Positions 7,073 to 15,922 of a stretch of DNA of 64,000 nucleotides are shown piece after piece. Position numbers and translations under genes: made by a program. The stretch's first letter is position 1. The number at the start of each line of letters is the position of its first letter. The stretch covers positions 62,001-126,000 of the forward strand of contig JAAFJY010000003.1 in NCBI GenBank assembly GCA_013299105.1, written 5' to 3'. The notes below the pieces were generated by a model. That model made no database searches. It saw nothing but the letters and a program-made list of their open reading frames with translations, and was not told where the DNA came from. The DNA comes from Chitinophagales bacterium. GTDB lineage: Bacteria > Bacteroidota > Bacteroidia > Chitinophagales > Saprospiraceae.

Positions 7073-9706
7073 CTACTTCGCTTTAAAGCCGATGGTCTTT
7101 TTGCTGAAAGTCAGGCTGGCAGTATCGAGTTTCAAGTCGGCCAGGTCGTCCAAAGTCAGCAAATCAGGGTCGATTTCAGTCCTTTGATCGAGGCTCAAGG
7201 CCGCCAAACGCAGGTTTTGGGTTTTTACCACATCGGTGATGATGCTGCGCACGGTCCGGGCATTGCCAAAGTACTTATCGCGGAATTCGTGGATGAAATA
7301 CATGTACTTTTTCAGGTATTCTTCGGCTTCGGGCGTGGGGCGCAACTTGTTTTCCTGCAACATCATGACCGCAATGTCCATCAAATCATCGGGTGAATAA
7401 TCGTCAAAGCGCAGGGTTTTGTCAAAGCGGCTGCTCAAACCAGGGTTAGCCTTGAGAAAGGTTTCCATGTTGTCAACGTAGCCAGCTACAAAAACGAAGA
7501 AACGACCGCGGTCGTCCTCCATGCGCTTGAGCAGGGTCTGGATGGATTCGTCGCCAAAATCCCCTTGGTGGTTACCCGTGCGATTGCTCAACGCGTAAGC
7601 TTCGTCGATGAACAAAACCCCACCCATTGCCTCGTCGACTTTTTCCTTTGTTTTGATGGCGGTTTGGCCCATATAGCCAGCTACCAAACCCTGTCGGTCG
7701 GTTTCGACCATTTGGCCGCGTTCCAGGATGCCCAGGGCTTTGTAGATTTTGGTCAAAATCCGCGCCACGGTGGTTTTGCCCGTACCTGGGTTGCCAATGA
7801 ATACCGTGTGCAAGAAAAAGCTGTTGAGTACGTCTTTGCCCGATTCGCGGTAGTAGCGCACCAGGCGCACCATTTCTGTGATTTGGGTTTTGATGTTTTC
7901 CATGCCAATCAAGCGACTGAGCTCTTGCATGGCCAATCGCAGGGCTTGCTCATCTACGGGGATATTGGGTAATGGGCGTTTGCTCTTCATGTCAATGGCC
8001 TCAATGTCAGCCAGTTCAATGGTTTCGAGTTCCTGAGAACTGATGTTGCGCAGGTCCTCGCTGCGCATGATCCGCAGACCTAGGTTGATCTTGGCTTTGT
8101 CGATCAAGTCAAACACATAACGGGCATTGCCAAAGCTCCGATCGCGTACCCGATAGGCTTCGACGATTATTTCATCGATTTTTTGCTTGGCCAGCGCGGT
8201 GAGTTTTACCCTTTTTTGCAAAGAGGAAAACTCGGCGATGCGCGACAAATCCTGGGGCAGGTAATCGCTGAATTCAAAATAGAGCTTGAAGCGAGACTTG
8301 AGGCCAGGGTTGGAATCCAGGAATTGCTTCATTTCCTTGGGGTAACCAGCCACGATTACAGCGAGGTCCCCTTGGCCGTTCGACATTTCTTTGACCAGTA
8401 TTTCGATCACTTCCCGGCCAAAGTCTTTGGTGTCATCGCTGGAACGGGCCAGGGAATAAGCTTCGTCGATGAAAAGGACTCCTCCACGGGCTTTTTCGAT
8501 GGCGTCTTTTACTTTGGGCGCAGTTTGGCCGATGTATTCGCCTACCAGGTCTACGCGGTCTACTTCGTGTACATGCCCCTTGCTGAGGAGGCCCATTTTA
8601 CGGTACAACTGGCCCATCATGCCCGCTACCGTGGTTTTGCCTGTGCCTGGATTGCCGATGAACACGGAATGGACATTCAAGGTGTCGTTTTCATCAAAAC
8701 CCCGCTCTTTGCGCAGTTTCAGGAATTTGAGGTAGTCCGCGTGGTCCCGGACTTGTTTTTTGATGTCTTGCAAGCCGATCAGGTCGTCCAGTTTTTGCAT
8801 GACATCATCGAAAGTATCCAAGTCTTCGCCATCGGCAGAAACGATCAGTTGATTGCCTTGTTCGGGCAGCGAAACGGGGGAAACGCCTTCTTCAAAATCA
8901 TCACCCACTTCGAATGGTACCACCGCAATCAGGCGATCCATGAATACCAACTCGGCGGTGTAGCGGTCTTTGCGCCAAGACCCCTTTACATTAGATCCCC
9001 AACCGGAGGTAATGCGGATAACATCGTCTTTTTTCTCAACCCGGTGCAAGCGTACAACTTGCCCTTTCAACTCGCGGGCGTCGTTGTAAAATTTTACAAA
9101 CAACTCGGCTTGCCAGGACTTTGCGTTGTGCAAATTGCGCAGGAAAACTTCGAGGTAAATGTAGCGGCTTTCGTCGGCGCTGAAGGTCTTGTAATACAGG
9201 CGTTCGGTTTCGGGCACATCGTCATAAGGGCCTTCGTACAAGCGCATTGATTGTACTGAAAGATAGGGATTTGGCCCTACGAGCATGTCGCGGCCTGCAT
9301 CTTCTACATAAAAGTATTTGGCACCTAGCTTTTCGCCCTCGCACCAGGCTTCCCAGTAGTAAGTGCCACTTTTCCAGAACGAGCCTTCCGACTTGTTGCC
9401 CCAGCCTTCGCGGATGAAGATGATGTTGTCGTATTTGCTGACTTTTTTGTGCAAAGTGAGGTCGCAAATTTCTTTGCGGCCTTTGCGCAGCGAGAAACAC
9501 TTGAGCTGTACGTCAATTTCCCAGTCGTCAATGTCGAAGTACTTGTTGTAAAATGACAGCTCTGCATAAATATATGTCGTCTCGAAACGGTCGAACACTT
9601 GGCGGTACTTCTTCTTGTTGTCCGCCAACCATTCGGTCGATGAGTAGACTTTCAGTTCTTTGAACTTGTATTTTTTGAAGCCAGGCTTAAAAAAATCATC
9701 CGCCAT
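7073..9706 (-). CDS. Tandem CbxX/CfxQ-type AAA+ ATPase with duplicated N-terminal beta domain
   Basis: 877 residues. Two AAA+ modules are seen: Walker A GNPGTGKTT at about 351 and 637, each with a GGVLFIDEAY(S/A)L Walker B some 55 residues on, and GYIGQT/GYMGQT loops typical of the CbxX/CfxQ family. Sensor and arginine regions (GLKSRFKLYFEF, GLSSRFDKTLRF) are intact in both. The N-terminal ~270 residues form two related units, each with a Y(I)YxE strand and a GWG(N/S)xxxGS(F)W(K/R) motif, and look like beta-sandwich modules. Expected to be a cytoplasmic hexameric remodeller; the client is unknown. It is divergent from the Clp-like gene across 237 bp, suggesting shared control. Confidence 0.85.
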   Translation of the reverse strand: MADDFFKPGFKKYKFKELKVYSSTEWLADNKKKYRQVFDRFETTYIYAELSFYNKYFDIDDWEIDVQLKCFSLRKGRKEICDLTLHKKVSKYDNIIFIREGWGNKSEGSFWKSGTYYWEAWCEGEKLGAKYFYVEDAGRDMLVGPNPYLSVQSMRLYEGPYDDVPETERLYYKTFSADESRYIYLEVFLRNLHNAKSWQAELFVKFYNDARELKGQVVRLHRVEKKDDVIRITSGWGSNVKGSWRKDRYTAELVFMDRLIAVVPFEVGDDFEEGVSPVSLPEQGNQLIVSADGEDLDTFDDVMQKLDDLIGLQDIKKQVRDHADYLKFLKLRKERGFDENDTLNVHSVFIGNPGTGKTTVAGMMGQLYRKMGLLSKGHVHEVDRVDLVGEYIGQTAPKVKDAIEKARGGVLFIDEAYSLARSSDDTKDFGREVIEILVKEMSNGQGDLAVIVAGYPKEMKQFLDSNPGLKSRFKLYFEFSDYLPQDLSRIAEFSSLQKRVKLTALAKQKIDEIIVEAYRVRDRSFGNARYVFDLIDKAKINLGLRIMRSEDLRNISSQELETIELADIEAIDMKSKRPLPNIPVDEQALRLAMQELSRLIGMENIKTQITEMVRLVRYYRESGKDVLNSFFLHTVFIGNPGTGKTTVARILTKIYKALGILERGQMVETDRQGLVAGYMGQTAIKTKEKVDEAMGGVLFIDEAYALSNRTGNHQGDFGDESIQTLLKRMEDDRGRFFVFVAGYVDNMETFLKANPGLSSRFDKTLRFDDYSPDDLMDIAVMMLQENKLRPTPEAEEYLKKYMYFIHEFRDKYFGNARTVRSIITDVVKTQNLRLAALSLDQRTEIDPDLLTLDDLADLKLDTASLTFSKKTIGFKAK

Positions 9707-9943
9707 GAGATTGATTTTGGGGCTTGAGAATGGGTTAGAAAGCGAAAAGTCTGCAAGAAAGCCTTTTGTCCACTTAAAATAGGCCTTAGTTTTTAAGAGT
9801 TAGAGACAATAAAACAACTTTTTGATTTTCAGGTTTTTATTCTTTTTGTATTCATCAGCTGCTCATTGCTTACTACTAAAAACTCACCCAATATAAATCT
9901 TTTTTGGTAAAAATGTTAACTTTCTTGCGCAAAGTAAAAACAC
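9707..9943. promoter_or_regulatory. Shared divergent promoter region of the two AAA+ genes
   Basis: 237 bp, AT-rich, between two divergent start codons. TTGTTTTATTGTC on the minus strand and GTTAACTTTCTTG (about 9917-9929) on the plus strand are possible promoter remnants, but neither shows a full TTTG-N19-21-TAnnTTTG pair. Placement is by context. Confidence 0.35.
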
Positions 9944-12900
9944 ATGACCCAAATCAGCATCAAAGTCCCCGCCCTGGTTCAGCACATCCAAGTGGATGGC
10001 ATGCCTTATTTCAATTTGCGGCCTTTGTTTTTGCCGGGGCCGAGTGTCACGCATCGGCGTTACCAGGAAGCCGCCCTTTCTTTTCGCAAGGAAATACGCA
10101 AGTTCATCGCCGAAATGCCAATCTCCCGCGAAAGCATCGAAAGCCTGATCTGGTACAGTGTGGATCCAGAAAAAATGGAATTCAAGAAGCCTCAACTGGA
10201 GTTTGCTTTGGGCAAGGGCATGGTCGCCGGACAATTCATCGTCATTGAGTTTGAGGTCAACCGCATGAGGATTTTGTACCTGCCCAGCTTCGACAATTTT
10301 ATGCTGATCCGCGAAATTGAAAAGGGTCCCATCGAGAAAGAGGAGTTGGAAAAAATCATCCGCAAGTTGTTGAGCAAGCCCCTTTCGGCGGAGGGCACAA
10401 AATTTGTAGCGGAAAACTGCTACGCCAATAAACGCGATTTTTGCACCGCGATCGAGGTCAATCTGGACCTGAAATTTTCTCCCAATTCTTTGGAAAAACC
10501 AGAGGAGCAAAACATCTACGAATTGCTCTTTGAAAGTGATGAGTTTGATGGGGCAACGGAGTTGAGAAAAACAGCTACCGACTTGGGTGAAAACTATCCT
10601 TTTCAATTGCAACAGGCCTATTGCCGGGAAGAACAAACGGTTCAAATCCATGACCTTTTGTTCAAAGAGCAACAACTGTCCTTTGTGTTGCTCGGCGAAG
10701 AAGGGGTAGGACGGCACACCCTGGTTGAAAGCGCCTTGAAGCTGTACATGGACAGCAAACAAGACCGCTCGGAGAAGGAAGCACTCAGTACGATTTTTGC
10801 GATGGACCCCAACCGGGTGATCAGTGGCATGTCGATCGTGGGGCAATGGCAGAGCCGCCTGGAGTCCATCATCAAATACTTGATTAAGCCCAAAGCCGAT
10901 CAAAATATTGCTCACAAGTTGCTGATTGACAACCCAATTGGCTTGGTCCGCATCGGTCGCTCTGCTTCCAATGAAATGACTTTGTGTGATGTGTTCAAGC
11001 CCTATTTGGAACGGCGACAATTGCAGATGGTACTCATTTCGACAGCCCGTGAATGGCAACTTTTGCAAGAAAAAAATCGCCCGTTTACGGACTTGTTCCA
11101 AGTAATTCGCATCCAGGAACCCGATTATGCTACGGCGGTGAAAATGCTGCTGTTGCAAAGGCGGGAATTGGAAAACAGCTACCACACTACCATCTCAATT
11201 TCGGCCATCAGCCAGGTTTTGTACGTCAATCGCCTGTTTCAACAAGGCAAGGCCCTGCCCGGAGCCACGGTGCGCCTGCTCAAACAACTGGTCATCAAAA
11301 ACGAAGCTTTTTCGATTGATGCCCAAAATGTAAGGAACGAGTACAGCCTACAATCGGGCCTGCGCGACATGTTGGTGGACAGCGGCTATTTTTTCAATAA
11401 AAACGAAGTACTCAACAGCTTGCGCGAGCAACTGATTGGTCAGGAAGACGCTGTTCAAGCCCTGGACCATGTGGTGCAACTGTACAAAGCCCGCCTCAAC
11501 AATACCCAACGCCCCATCAGTTCGTTACTATTCATTGGTCCAACGGGGGTAGGCAAAACCCAGGCCGCCAAGGTTTTGACCCGTTTTTTGACCGGATCAG
11601 AAGAGGCGCTTCTGCGTTTTGACATGAACGAATACCTCGATCCTTATGCCATCGACCGACTGATTGGGGACGATGCAAACCCAGAAGGCCAACTGACGGG
11701 CAAGGTGCGTTACCGTTCCTTCAGTGTGTTGCTGTTGGACGAAATCGAAAAGGCGCACCAAAATGTCCAGGACTTGCTGTTGCAATTACTGGACGACGGT
11801 CGCCTCACTGACCGAATGGGCCGGACCGTCGATTTTACCAATACCATCATCATCATGACTTCCAATGTGGGAGCACAGGACATGGAACACCGAATCAGGC
11901 CCATTACCGGATCAGAAGCCGATGCTCAGGTGTATCGGGCCGCACTGGAACGTGAATTTCGCCCCGAATTCATCAACCGCATCGACCAAGTGATCATTTT
12001 TAAATCCCTGAAAGAAGAGCACATCCGCAGCATTGCCCAACAACAAATCAATGAACTGCTGCAAAGGGACGGCTTTATTCGCCGACATACCATCCTGAAT
12101 ATCCAACCTGAAGCACTGAGCTGGGTAGCTGGCCGGGGCTACGATGTAAAAATGGGTGGTCGGGCTTTGAAACGCCAGATCGAACAGGATTTGACCGCCC
12201 TTTCGGCCAATCAATTGCTGAAAATTCGCAGTAAAGGGCCTGTGGTACTCGATATTCAGTTGGATGAAAACGAACAAAAACTGCTTCCTGGCTTGTACCC
12301 TTTGGAGTTTTTGAGCCCCACGCCAGTTGTTTTACACCCACCACGCAAGGAGCAGGGCAGGGGGTTCTACATGCGTCTGGAAAGGGAATTGAATGAGATC
12401 AAGGACAAAGTACAGGAAAGAGGGCAAGCCATCTCCCAGGATGAACACGACCAAGAAGCCTACATTCGCTACAGCACCTTGGTGACCAGAATGGAAGAAA
12501 TCCGCCAAAACGTGAAGGAAATGATCCTGGATTTTGGCAACCCCAAACAATTGCCCAGTGCATTGAGATTCAAGAGTAATCAACTGAATTCCAAGGCCAA
12601 AAAGGACCTCAACCTGGTGTCCAAAAACGAAGCACAAGCGCGGTTTTTTGAAGACGAAGCCATCAAGGAAATCAACGACTTGTACAGCTATGCTAATAAC
12701 CTGTACGATGCCTTGCAAACCGAATTTCTTGACCACTTGATGGACACCAAGTGGTGCGAAATGAGCGCCCAGGCCTTTTTGAAAGGCGAATTGGACCGCG
12801 TAGAATTGCGTTTTGATTGCCTGGTGGCTGGGCAAGGCGTGGAGGAACTGGACTACCTGATGGAAAATTACCGCGTTTTGTTCGACCACCTGGACATAGA

Positions 12901-13183
12901 TTTTGAGGAAGACGAAGGAAACCGCAGCCTGACGGTAGAGGAATTTGGTATTTTACCCCTGCTTTGCAATGAAGGGGGCATCCACCTATTCTATTTGCCC
13001 AATCGCAACCCTTTGCCTTTGCGCATTTTGATCAAACCCAACAAGAGCACTCACTCGCCCTGGAACGTGATCCGCACCTACAATGATGGCAAAACCCTGA
13101 GTGATCTGCGGACAGGCCTGCTCACCGATTACGAAGTCAATGGCCGGGAGATGAAGATTTTGTTGTTTGCGGGATTGATGTGA
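9944..13183 (+). CDS. ClpB-like AAA+ ATPase fused to a GGQ-less RF2-like C-terminal region
   Basis: 1079 residues. Residues 1-230 are unrecognised. D1 has a degenerate P-loop GEEGVGRHT (about 251, Lys replaced by Arg). D2 is ClpB-like: GPTGVGKT (about 532), RFDMNEYLD, LLLDEIEKAH (about 596), DDGRLTDRMGRTVDFTNT, TSNVG, FRPEFINRID and GGRALKRQIE. The GYVG pore-loop segment is missing, because RLIGDD runs almost directly into EGQLTGKV. From about 805 a coiled coil leads into EALRFD...EELDYLMENY, LLCNEGGIHLFYLP and VIRTYNDGKTLSDLRTG (about 1042). These recall the PCRF domain, the TETGVHRLVR strand and the IRSYVLDDSRIKDLRTG tail of RF2, without the GGQ domain between. Probably a regulatory rather than threading ATPase. 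Confidence 0.85.
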   Translation: MTQISIKVPALVQHIQVDGMPYFNLRPLFLPGPSVTHRRYQEAALSFRKEIRKFIAEMPISRESIESLIWYSVDPEKMEFKKPQLEFALGKGMVAGQFIVIEFEVNRMRILYLPSFDNFMLIREIEKGPIEKEELEKIIRKLLSKPLSAEGTKFVAENCYANKRDFCTAIEVNLDLKFSPNSLEKPEEQNIYELLFESDEFDGATELRKTATDLGENYPFQLQQAYCREEQTVQIHDLLFKEQQLSFVLLGEEGVGRHTLVESALKLYMDSKQDRSEKEALSTIFAMDPNRVISGMSIVGQWQSRLESIIKYLIKPKADQNIAHKLLIDNPIGLVRIGRSASNEMTLCDVFKPYLERRQLQMVLISTAREWQLLQEKNRPFTDLFQVIRIQEPDYATAVKMLLLQRRELENSYHTTISISAISQVLYVNRLFQQGKALPGATVRLLKQLVIKNEAFSIDAQNVRNEYSLQSGLRDMLVDSGYFFNKNEVLNSLREQLIGQEDAVQALDHVVQLYKARLNNTQRPISSLLFIGPTGVGKTQAAKVLTRFLTGSEEALLRFDMNEYLDPYAIDRLIGDDANPEGQLTGKVRYRSFSVLLLDEIEKAHQNVQDLLLQLLDDGRLTDRMGRTVDFTNTIIIMTSNVGAQDMEHRIRPITGSEADAQVYRAALEREFRPEFINRIDQVIIFKSLKEEHIRSIAQQQINELLQRDGFIRRHTILNIQPEALSWVAGRGYDVKMGGRALKRQIEQDLTALSANQLLKIRSKGPVVLDIQLDENEQKLLPGLYPLEFLSPTPVVLHPPRKEQGRGFYMRLERELNEIKDKVQERGQAISQDEHDQEAYIRYSTLVTRMEEIRQNVKEMILDFGNPKQLPSALRFKSNQLNSKAKKDLNLVSKNEAQARFFEDEAIKEINDLYSYANNLYDALQTEFLDHLMDTKWCEMSAQAFLKGELDRVELRFDCLVAGQGVEELDYLMENYRVLFDHLDIDFEEDEGNRSLTVEEFGILPLLCNEGGIHLFYLPNRNPLPLRILIKPNKSTHSPWNVIRTYNDGKTLSDLRTGLLTDYEVNGREMKILLFAGLM

Positions 13184-13216
13184 TGGGGCTATTATTGTGC
13201 TGAAGTTTTAGCCGCT

Positions 13217-13774
13217 TCAATTGCCCAAGCTAAAATCCTGGGCGATATAAAGCCGATAAAAAAGGATACCCATGAAAATGATGATCACCCACTCCAGGGT
13301 ATTTCCGAGGGCTTTGTTGCGCACCCGCAGGTGAATGAGGGCAATAAGGGCAAAAAAGCCTCCAGCCAGCAAATAAACGGTTAAACGCTTGGCCTCCAGC
13401 ATAATTGGTCCCACATTTACGCCCAATCCTCGAATCATACTCATGACAATCGGCGCAGCAAGTATGCTTAAAATCGCGGTGCCCGCACCCGCCAAAAGCA
13501 GCCAAAAGGCCGGAAAATGTGAAGCAAGACTGTGCAAGGTTCGCACCGTGCTGGTCACTACCAACCACAGCGCCAGTAGTTGCAAACCCGTCATGACTTT
13601 CATGGCCAGTTTGGTATAATCACCAAAAATGACATAGCAAATCAGATTGCCAGCCACTACCAACAATCCATAAAACAAGGCCGACAGCGGTGCTGCTTTG
13701 AGGATGGTCAAAGGATAATTGGTTTCACCTTTGCGGTGAGTAGTACTGCGGGAAGCGGAAGGTCTTGTGGCCAC
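13217..13774 (-). CDS. Four-helix integral membrane protein, unknown
   Basis: 185 residues with a short polar, basic N-terminus (MATRPSASRSTTHRKGE) and about four or five hydrophobic helices: APLSALFYGLLVVAGNLICYVIF, VMTGLQLLALWLVVTST, AFWLLLAGAGTAILSILAAPIV, LTVYLLAGGFFALIALIHL and VIIIFMGILFYRLYIA. No family was recognised. It is convergent with the Clp-like gene (33 bp between stop codons). The upstream 210 bp carry a near-palindrome and a terminator belonging to the preceding gene, so it is probably transcribed alone. Confidence 0.7.
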   Translation of the reverse strand: MATRPSASRSTTHRKGETNYPLTILKAAPLSALFYGLLVVAGNLICYVIFGDYTKLAMKVMTGLQLLALWLVVTSTVRTLHSLASHFPAFWLLLAGAGTAILSILAAPIVMSMIRGLGVNVGPIMLEAKRLTVYLLAGGFFALIALIHLRVRNKALGNTLEWVIIIFMGILFYRLYIAQDFSLGN

Positions 13775-13794
13775 TGTTTAGAAAATTTGGGTTC

Positions 13795-13827
13795 ACGTTT
13801 GCTGAACTTCAAAAGTTTAGTAAACGT
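13795..13827. repeat. 33-nt near-palindrome, copy 1
   Basis: ACGTTTgCtgAACTT, then a two-base centre, then AAGTTtaGtAAACGT. A second copy of the same length lies at 32982-33014, with the right half identical and the left half differing at three positions. Both lie in gaps beside gene ends or starts. A bidirectional terminator or dispersed hairpin element is likely. Confidence 0.7.
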
Positions 13828-13846
13828 TGCTCAGACAAATATTTAC

Positions 13847-13874
13847 AAAAAGAGCAGGCCAGATGACCTGCTCT
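13847..13874 (-). terminator. Rho-independent terminator after the fructose-6-phosphate aldolase gene
   Basis: Inverted repeat AGAGCAGG (13851-13858) / CCTGCTCT (13867-13874) with an 8-nt loop. On the minus strand it is followed by a run of five T, about 110 nt past the aldolase stop. Confidence 0.75.
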
Positions 13875-13984
13875 CCAATGTATTTAGATAACCTCTCTTA
13901 ATCAATTTGTGAAGTGCATCAAAAATACACATTTTTCAATGCTATTCAAGGGCTCGCATAGATTTTTTGGACAAAAAAATCTAA

Positions 13985-14644
13985 CTACTTGCTGTTCGCT
14001 TTGGCGTGGTCGGAAAGGAATTGCTCCAATCCAATATCGGTCAATGGGTGTTTAAGCAGGCCCAGAATGGCGGGCAATGGGCAAGTAACCACATCGGCTC
14101 CCGCTTTTGCAGCGTCTACGATGTGACGGGAGTTGCGGATTGACGCGGCCAAAATTTGCGTATCATAGCCCTGGATGGCATAGATTTCGGCGATTTCGGA
14201 GATGAGGCTCATCCCGTCCCAGTTGGTATCGTCAATGCGACCAATGAAGGGTGACAAGTAAGTTGCCCCAGCCTTGGCCGCCAAGATCGCTTGCCCTGCT
14301 GAAAAAACCAAGGTGCAGTTGGTTGGAATGGAATGTTCAGTAAACCAAGCAATGGCTTTGATGCCGTCTTTGATCATCGGAACCTTCACCACGATGTTAC
14401 TGGCCAGGTCAAAAAGGCGCTGACCTTCTTCAATGATGCCTGCAAAATCGGTGGCGATGACCTCAGCACTTACATCGCCCTCCACGATTTCGCAGATGGC
14501 TTTGTAGTGGTTCATGACATTGCTTTGGCCCGTGATGCCCTCTTTGGCCATCAGTGATGGGTTGGTGGTCACGCCGTCCAGGATGCCCAGGTCCTTTGCT
14601 TCTTTGATCTGATCCAAGTTGGCGGTGTCAATAAAGAACTTCAT
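13985..14644 (-). CDS. fsa: Fructose-6-phosphate aldolase / transaldolase-like (TalC/FSA)
   Basis: 219 residues from the ATG at 14644 (MKFFIDTANLDQIKEA). The much longer upstream frame lies over the neighbouring lipoprotein gene and is not used. Family marks are FIDTANLDQI, GVTTNPSLMAKEG, NIVVKVPM with the Schiff-base Lys at 87, GIKAIAWF, NCTLVFSAGQAILAAKAG and SPFIGRIDD. The length is that of the short FSA/TalC class (about 215-220) rather than classical transaldolase. It cleaves fructose-6-phosphate or transfers dihydroxyacetone units in cytoplasmic sugar-phosphate metabolism. Which of the two activities dominates cannot be told from sequence. A terminator follows at 13847-13874. Confidence 0.93.
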   Translation of the reverse strand: MKFFIDTANLDQIKEAKDLGILDGVTTNPSLMAKEGITGQSNVMNHYKAICEIVEGDVSAEVIATDFAGIIEEGQRLFDLASNIVVKVPMIKDGIKAIAWFTEHSIPTNCTLVFSAGQAILAAKAGATYLSPFIGRIDDTNWDGMSLISEIAEIYAIQGYDTQILAASIRNSRHIVDAAKAGADVVTCPLPAILGLLKHPLTDIGLEQFLSDHAKANSK

Positions 14645-14747
14645 GTTTTTTGTGTTCGGTTTGTGTTGAACTGCAAAGGTACATAATATGGTAAACTTGA
14701 AGTGGTTTAGACGTGTGTTTGTACAAGTGAGCAAGAATTCCAGACTT

Positions 14748-15767
14748 TTACTCCGCCAAAGTAAAGCCCGCCTGCAAAGCCCTGGTGTTGATGCCGAGGA
14801 TTTTGGCCTCTGGATTGGCCCAGGTGTAAGCAATCGCTCTGGAAACACCCTCTTCGTAAATGGCTAACTTCAATACAGGCAGCCCACTTTTGTACACCAC
14901 TTGAGCCAGTTCTACCCAATATTTGGTTTTTTCACCTGCCGCAGTGACCAATTGGGCGCGTTGGCCCTGGTCGTGGAGGCTAATGTCGCGGCGCACATAG
15001 TAGTCTTCTTTTTCGCCGTCTTTGCGCACCACTATCCAGCCTTTGTAGTTGCGGCAGCGGATGAGTTTGTGGTGAACATGGCCTTTGTGGCCGAATACAT
15101 AGCCGCCATTTTCGTCGGTAGCTTCGTCGCGGATCCAGATTTGATTGGGGGTCAATTTCAGGCTGTCCATGATGAAAATACGCTTGCCGCTGCGCCGCGA
15201 AACCATGTTGCAAGCCTTGTCTTTCATATAGCCGATGAAATGATCCTGTTGCTTTTTCCAAAAAACCTCGCAGCCGTCGGTTTTTTTCAATTCCGCCGCA
15301 GGCAAGTCCAGCAAAATGGCTGGGGTAATATTGGCATTGGCATACTTTTTCTCGGCATTGGCATCAGCAAAAGAAAAAATGCCGAGTTGAATGGCATTTT
15401 CAGCATTGTTGGGGAAAAAACTATACATGCGTTGGCGGTAAATTTTACTTTCATCACCATCCATGTATTGTTTCACAAAAAAGACTTGCTGGCCCAGTTG
15501 GGGCATGTTCACTTTTTTGAAAATGGAATGGATGTGTTCGTGGATCAGGTCTTTGGCGACGCTGTCTTCTTTTTCTTTCCACACCTGCTGGAAATTGTCG
15601 AATTCACCTTCAAACCAACCCAGCATGGTTTGCAGGTCCTCGGTTAGGGTAGGGGCGAGTGCCTTGGCTTGTACGGGCGGCGGCGCAGAAGTGGTAATGG
15701 CTTTGGTACAAGCACCCAAAATGGCTGATCCAATGACAAGCAAAAGGATAAAGCGACCAGTTTTCAT
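14748..15767 (-). CDS. CpcT/CpeT-family lipoprotein
   Basis: 339 residues. The lipoprotein signal is MKTGRFILLLVIGSAILGAC. From about 45 a CpcT/CpeT-like domain runs through LGWFEGEFDNFQQ, IYRQRMYSF, CEVFWKK..DHFIGYMKDKAC and IWIRDEATDENGGYVFGHKGHVHHKLIRCRNY. These parallel the YR.R, GC..W and D..G..VWG blocks of cyanobacterial CpeT bilin lyases. The last ~80 residues (KGWIVVRKDGEKEDYY onward) form a second beta-rich part. Such proteins occur in non-phototrophs, where no bilin role is known; here it would be lipid-anchored. Nothing in the neighbourhood points to pigments. Confidence 0.75.
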   Translation of the reverse strand: MKTGRFILLLVIGSAILGACTKAITTSAPPPVQAKALAPTLTEDLQTMLGWFEGEFDNFQQVWKEKEDSVAKDLIHEHIHSIFKKVNMPQLGQQVFFVKQYMDGDESKIYRQRMYSFFPNNAENAIQLGIFSFADANAEKKYANANITPAILLDLPAAELKKTDGCEVFWKKQQDHFIGYMKDKACNMVSRRSGKRIFIMDSLKLTPNQIWIRDEATDENGGYVFGHKGHVHHKLIRCRNYKGWIVVRKDGEKEDYYVRRDISLHDQGQRAQLVTAAGEKTKYWVELAQVVYKSGLPVLKLAIYEEGVSRAIAYTWANPEAKILGINTRALQAGFTLAE

Positions 15768-15922
15768 AAAATGACCATTTGTGGTGAAAAATAATTACGC
15801 CACAAAATAATTAATCTGATTAACTTTTTTATATTTACCAGCAGAAGATCAAGTAGTTTAGCAGCTGTTGGAACACTCAACGCCTAAATTACTCAACTCC
15901 GCAACCAATCAACACCTAACCA

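Noticed and set aside
8183-9250. 355-residue open frame on the plus strand
   Set aside because: Antisense to the tandem AAA+ gene, in which Walker motifs are intact on the minus strand.
9884-11185. 433-residue open frame on the minus strand
   Set aside because: It lies entirely antisense to the Clp-like gene, has no recognisable domain, and its composition (Phe/Gln/His/Val-rich) is typical of the reverse reading of a real gene.
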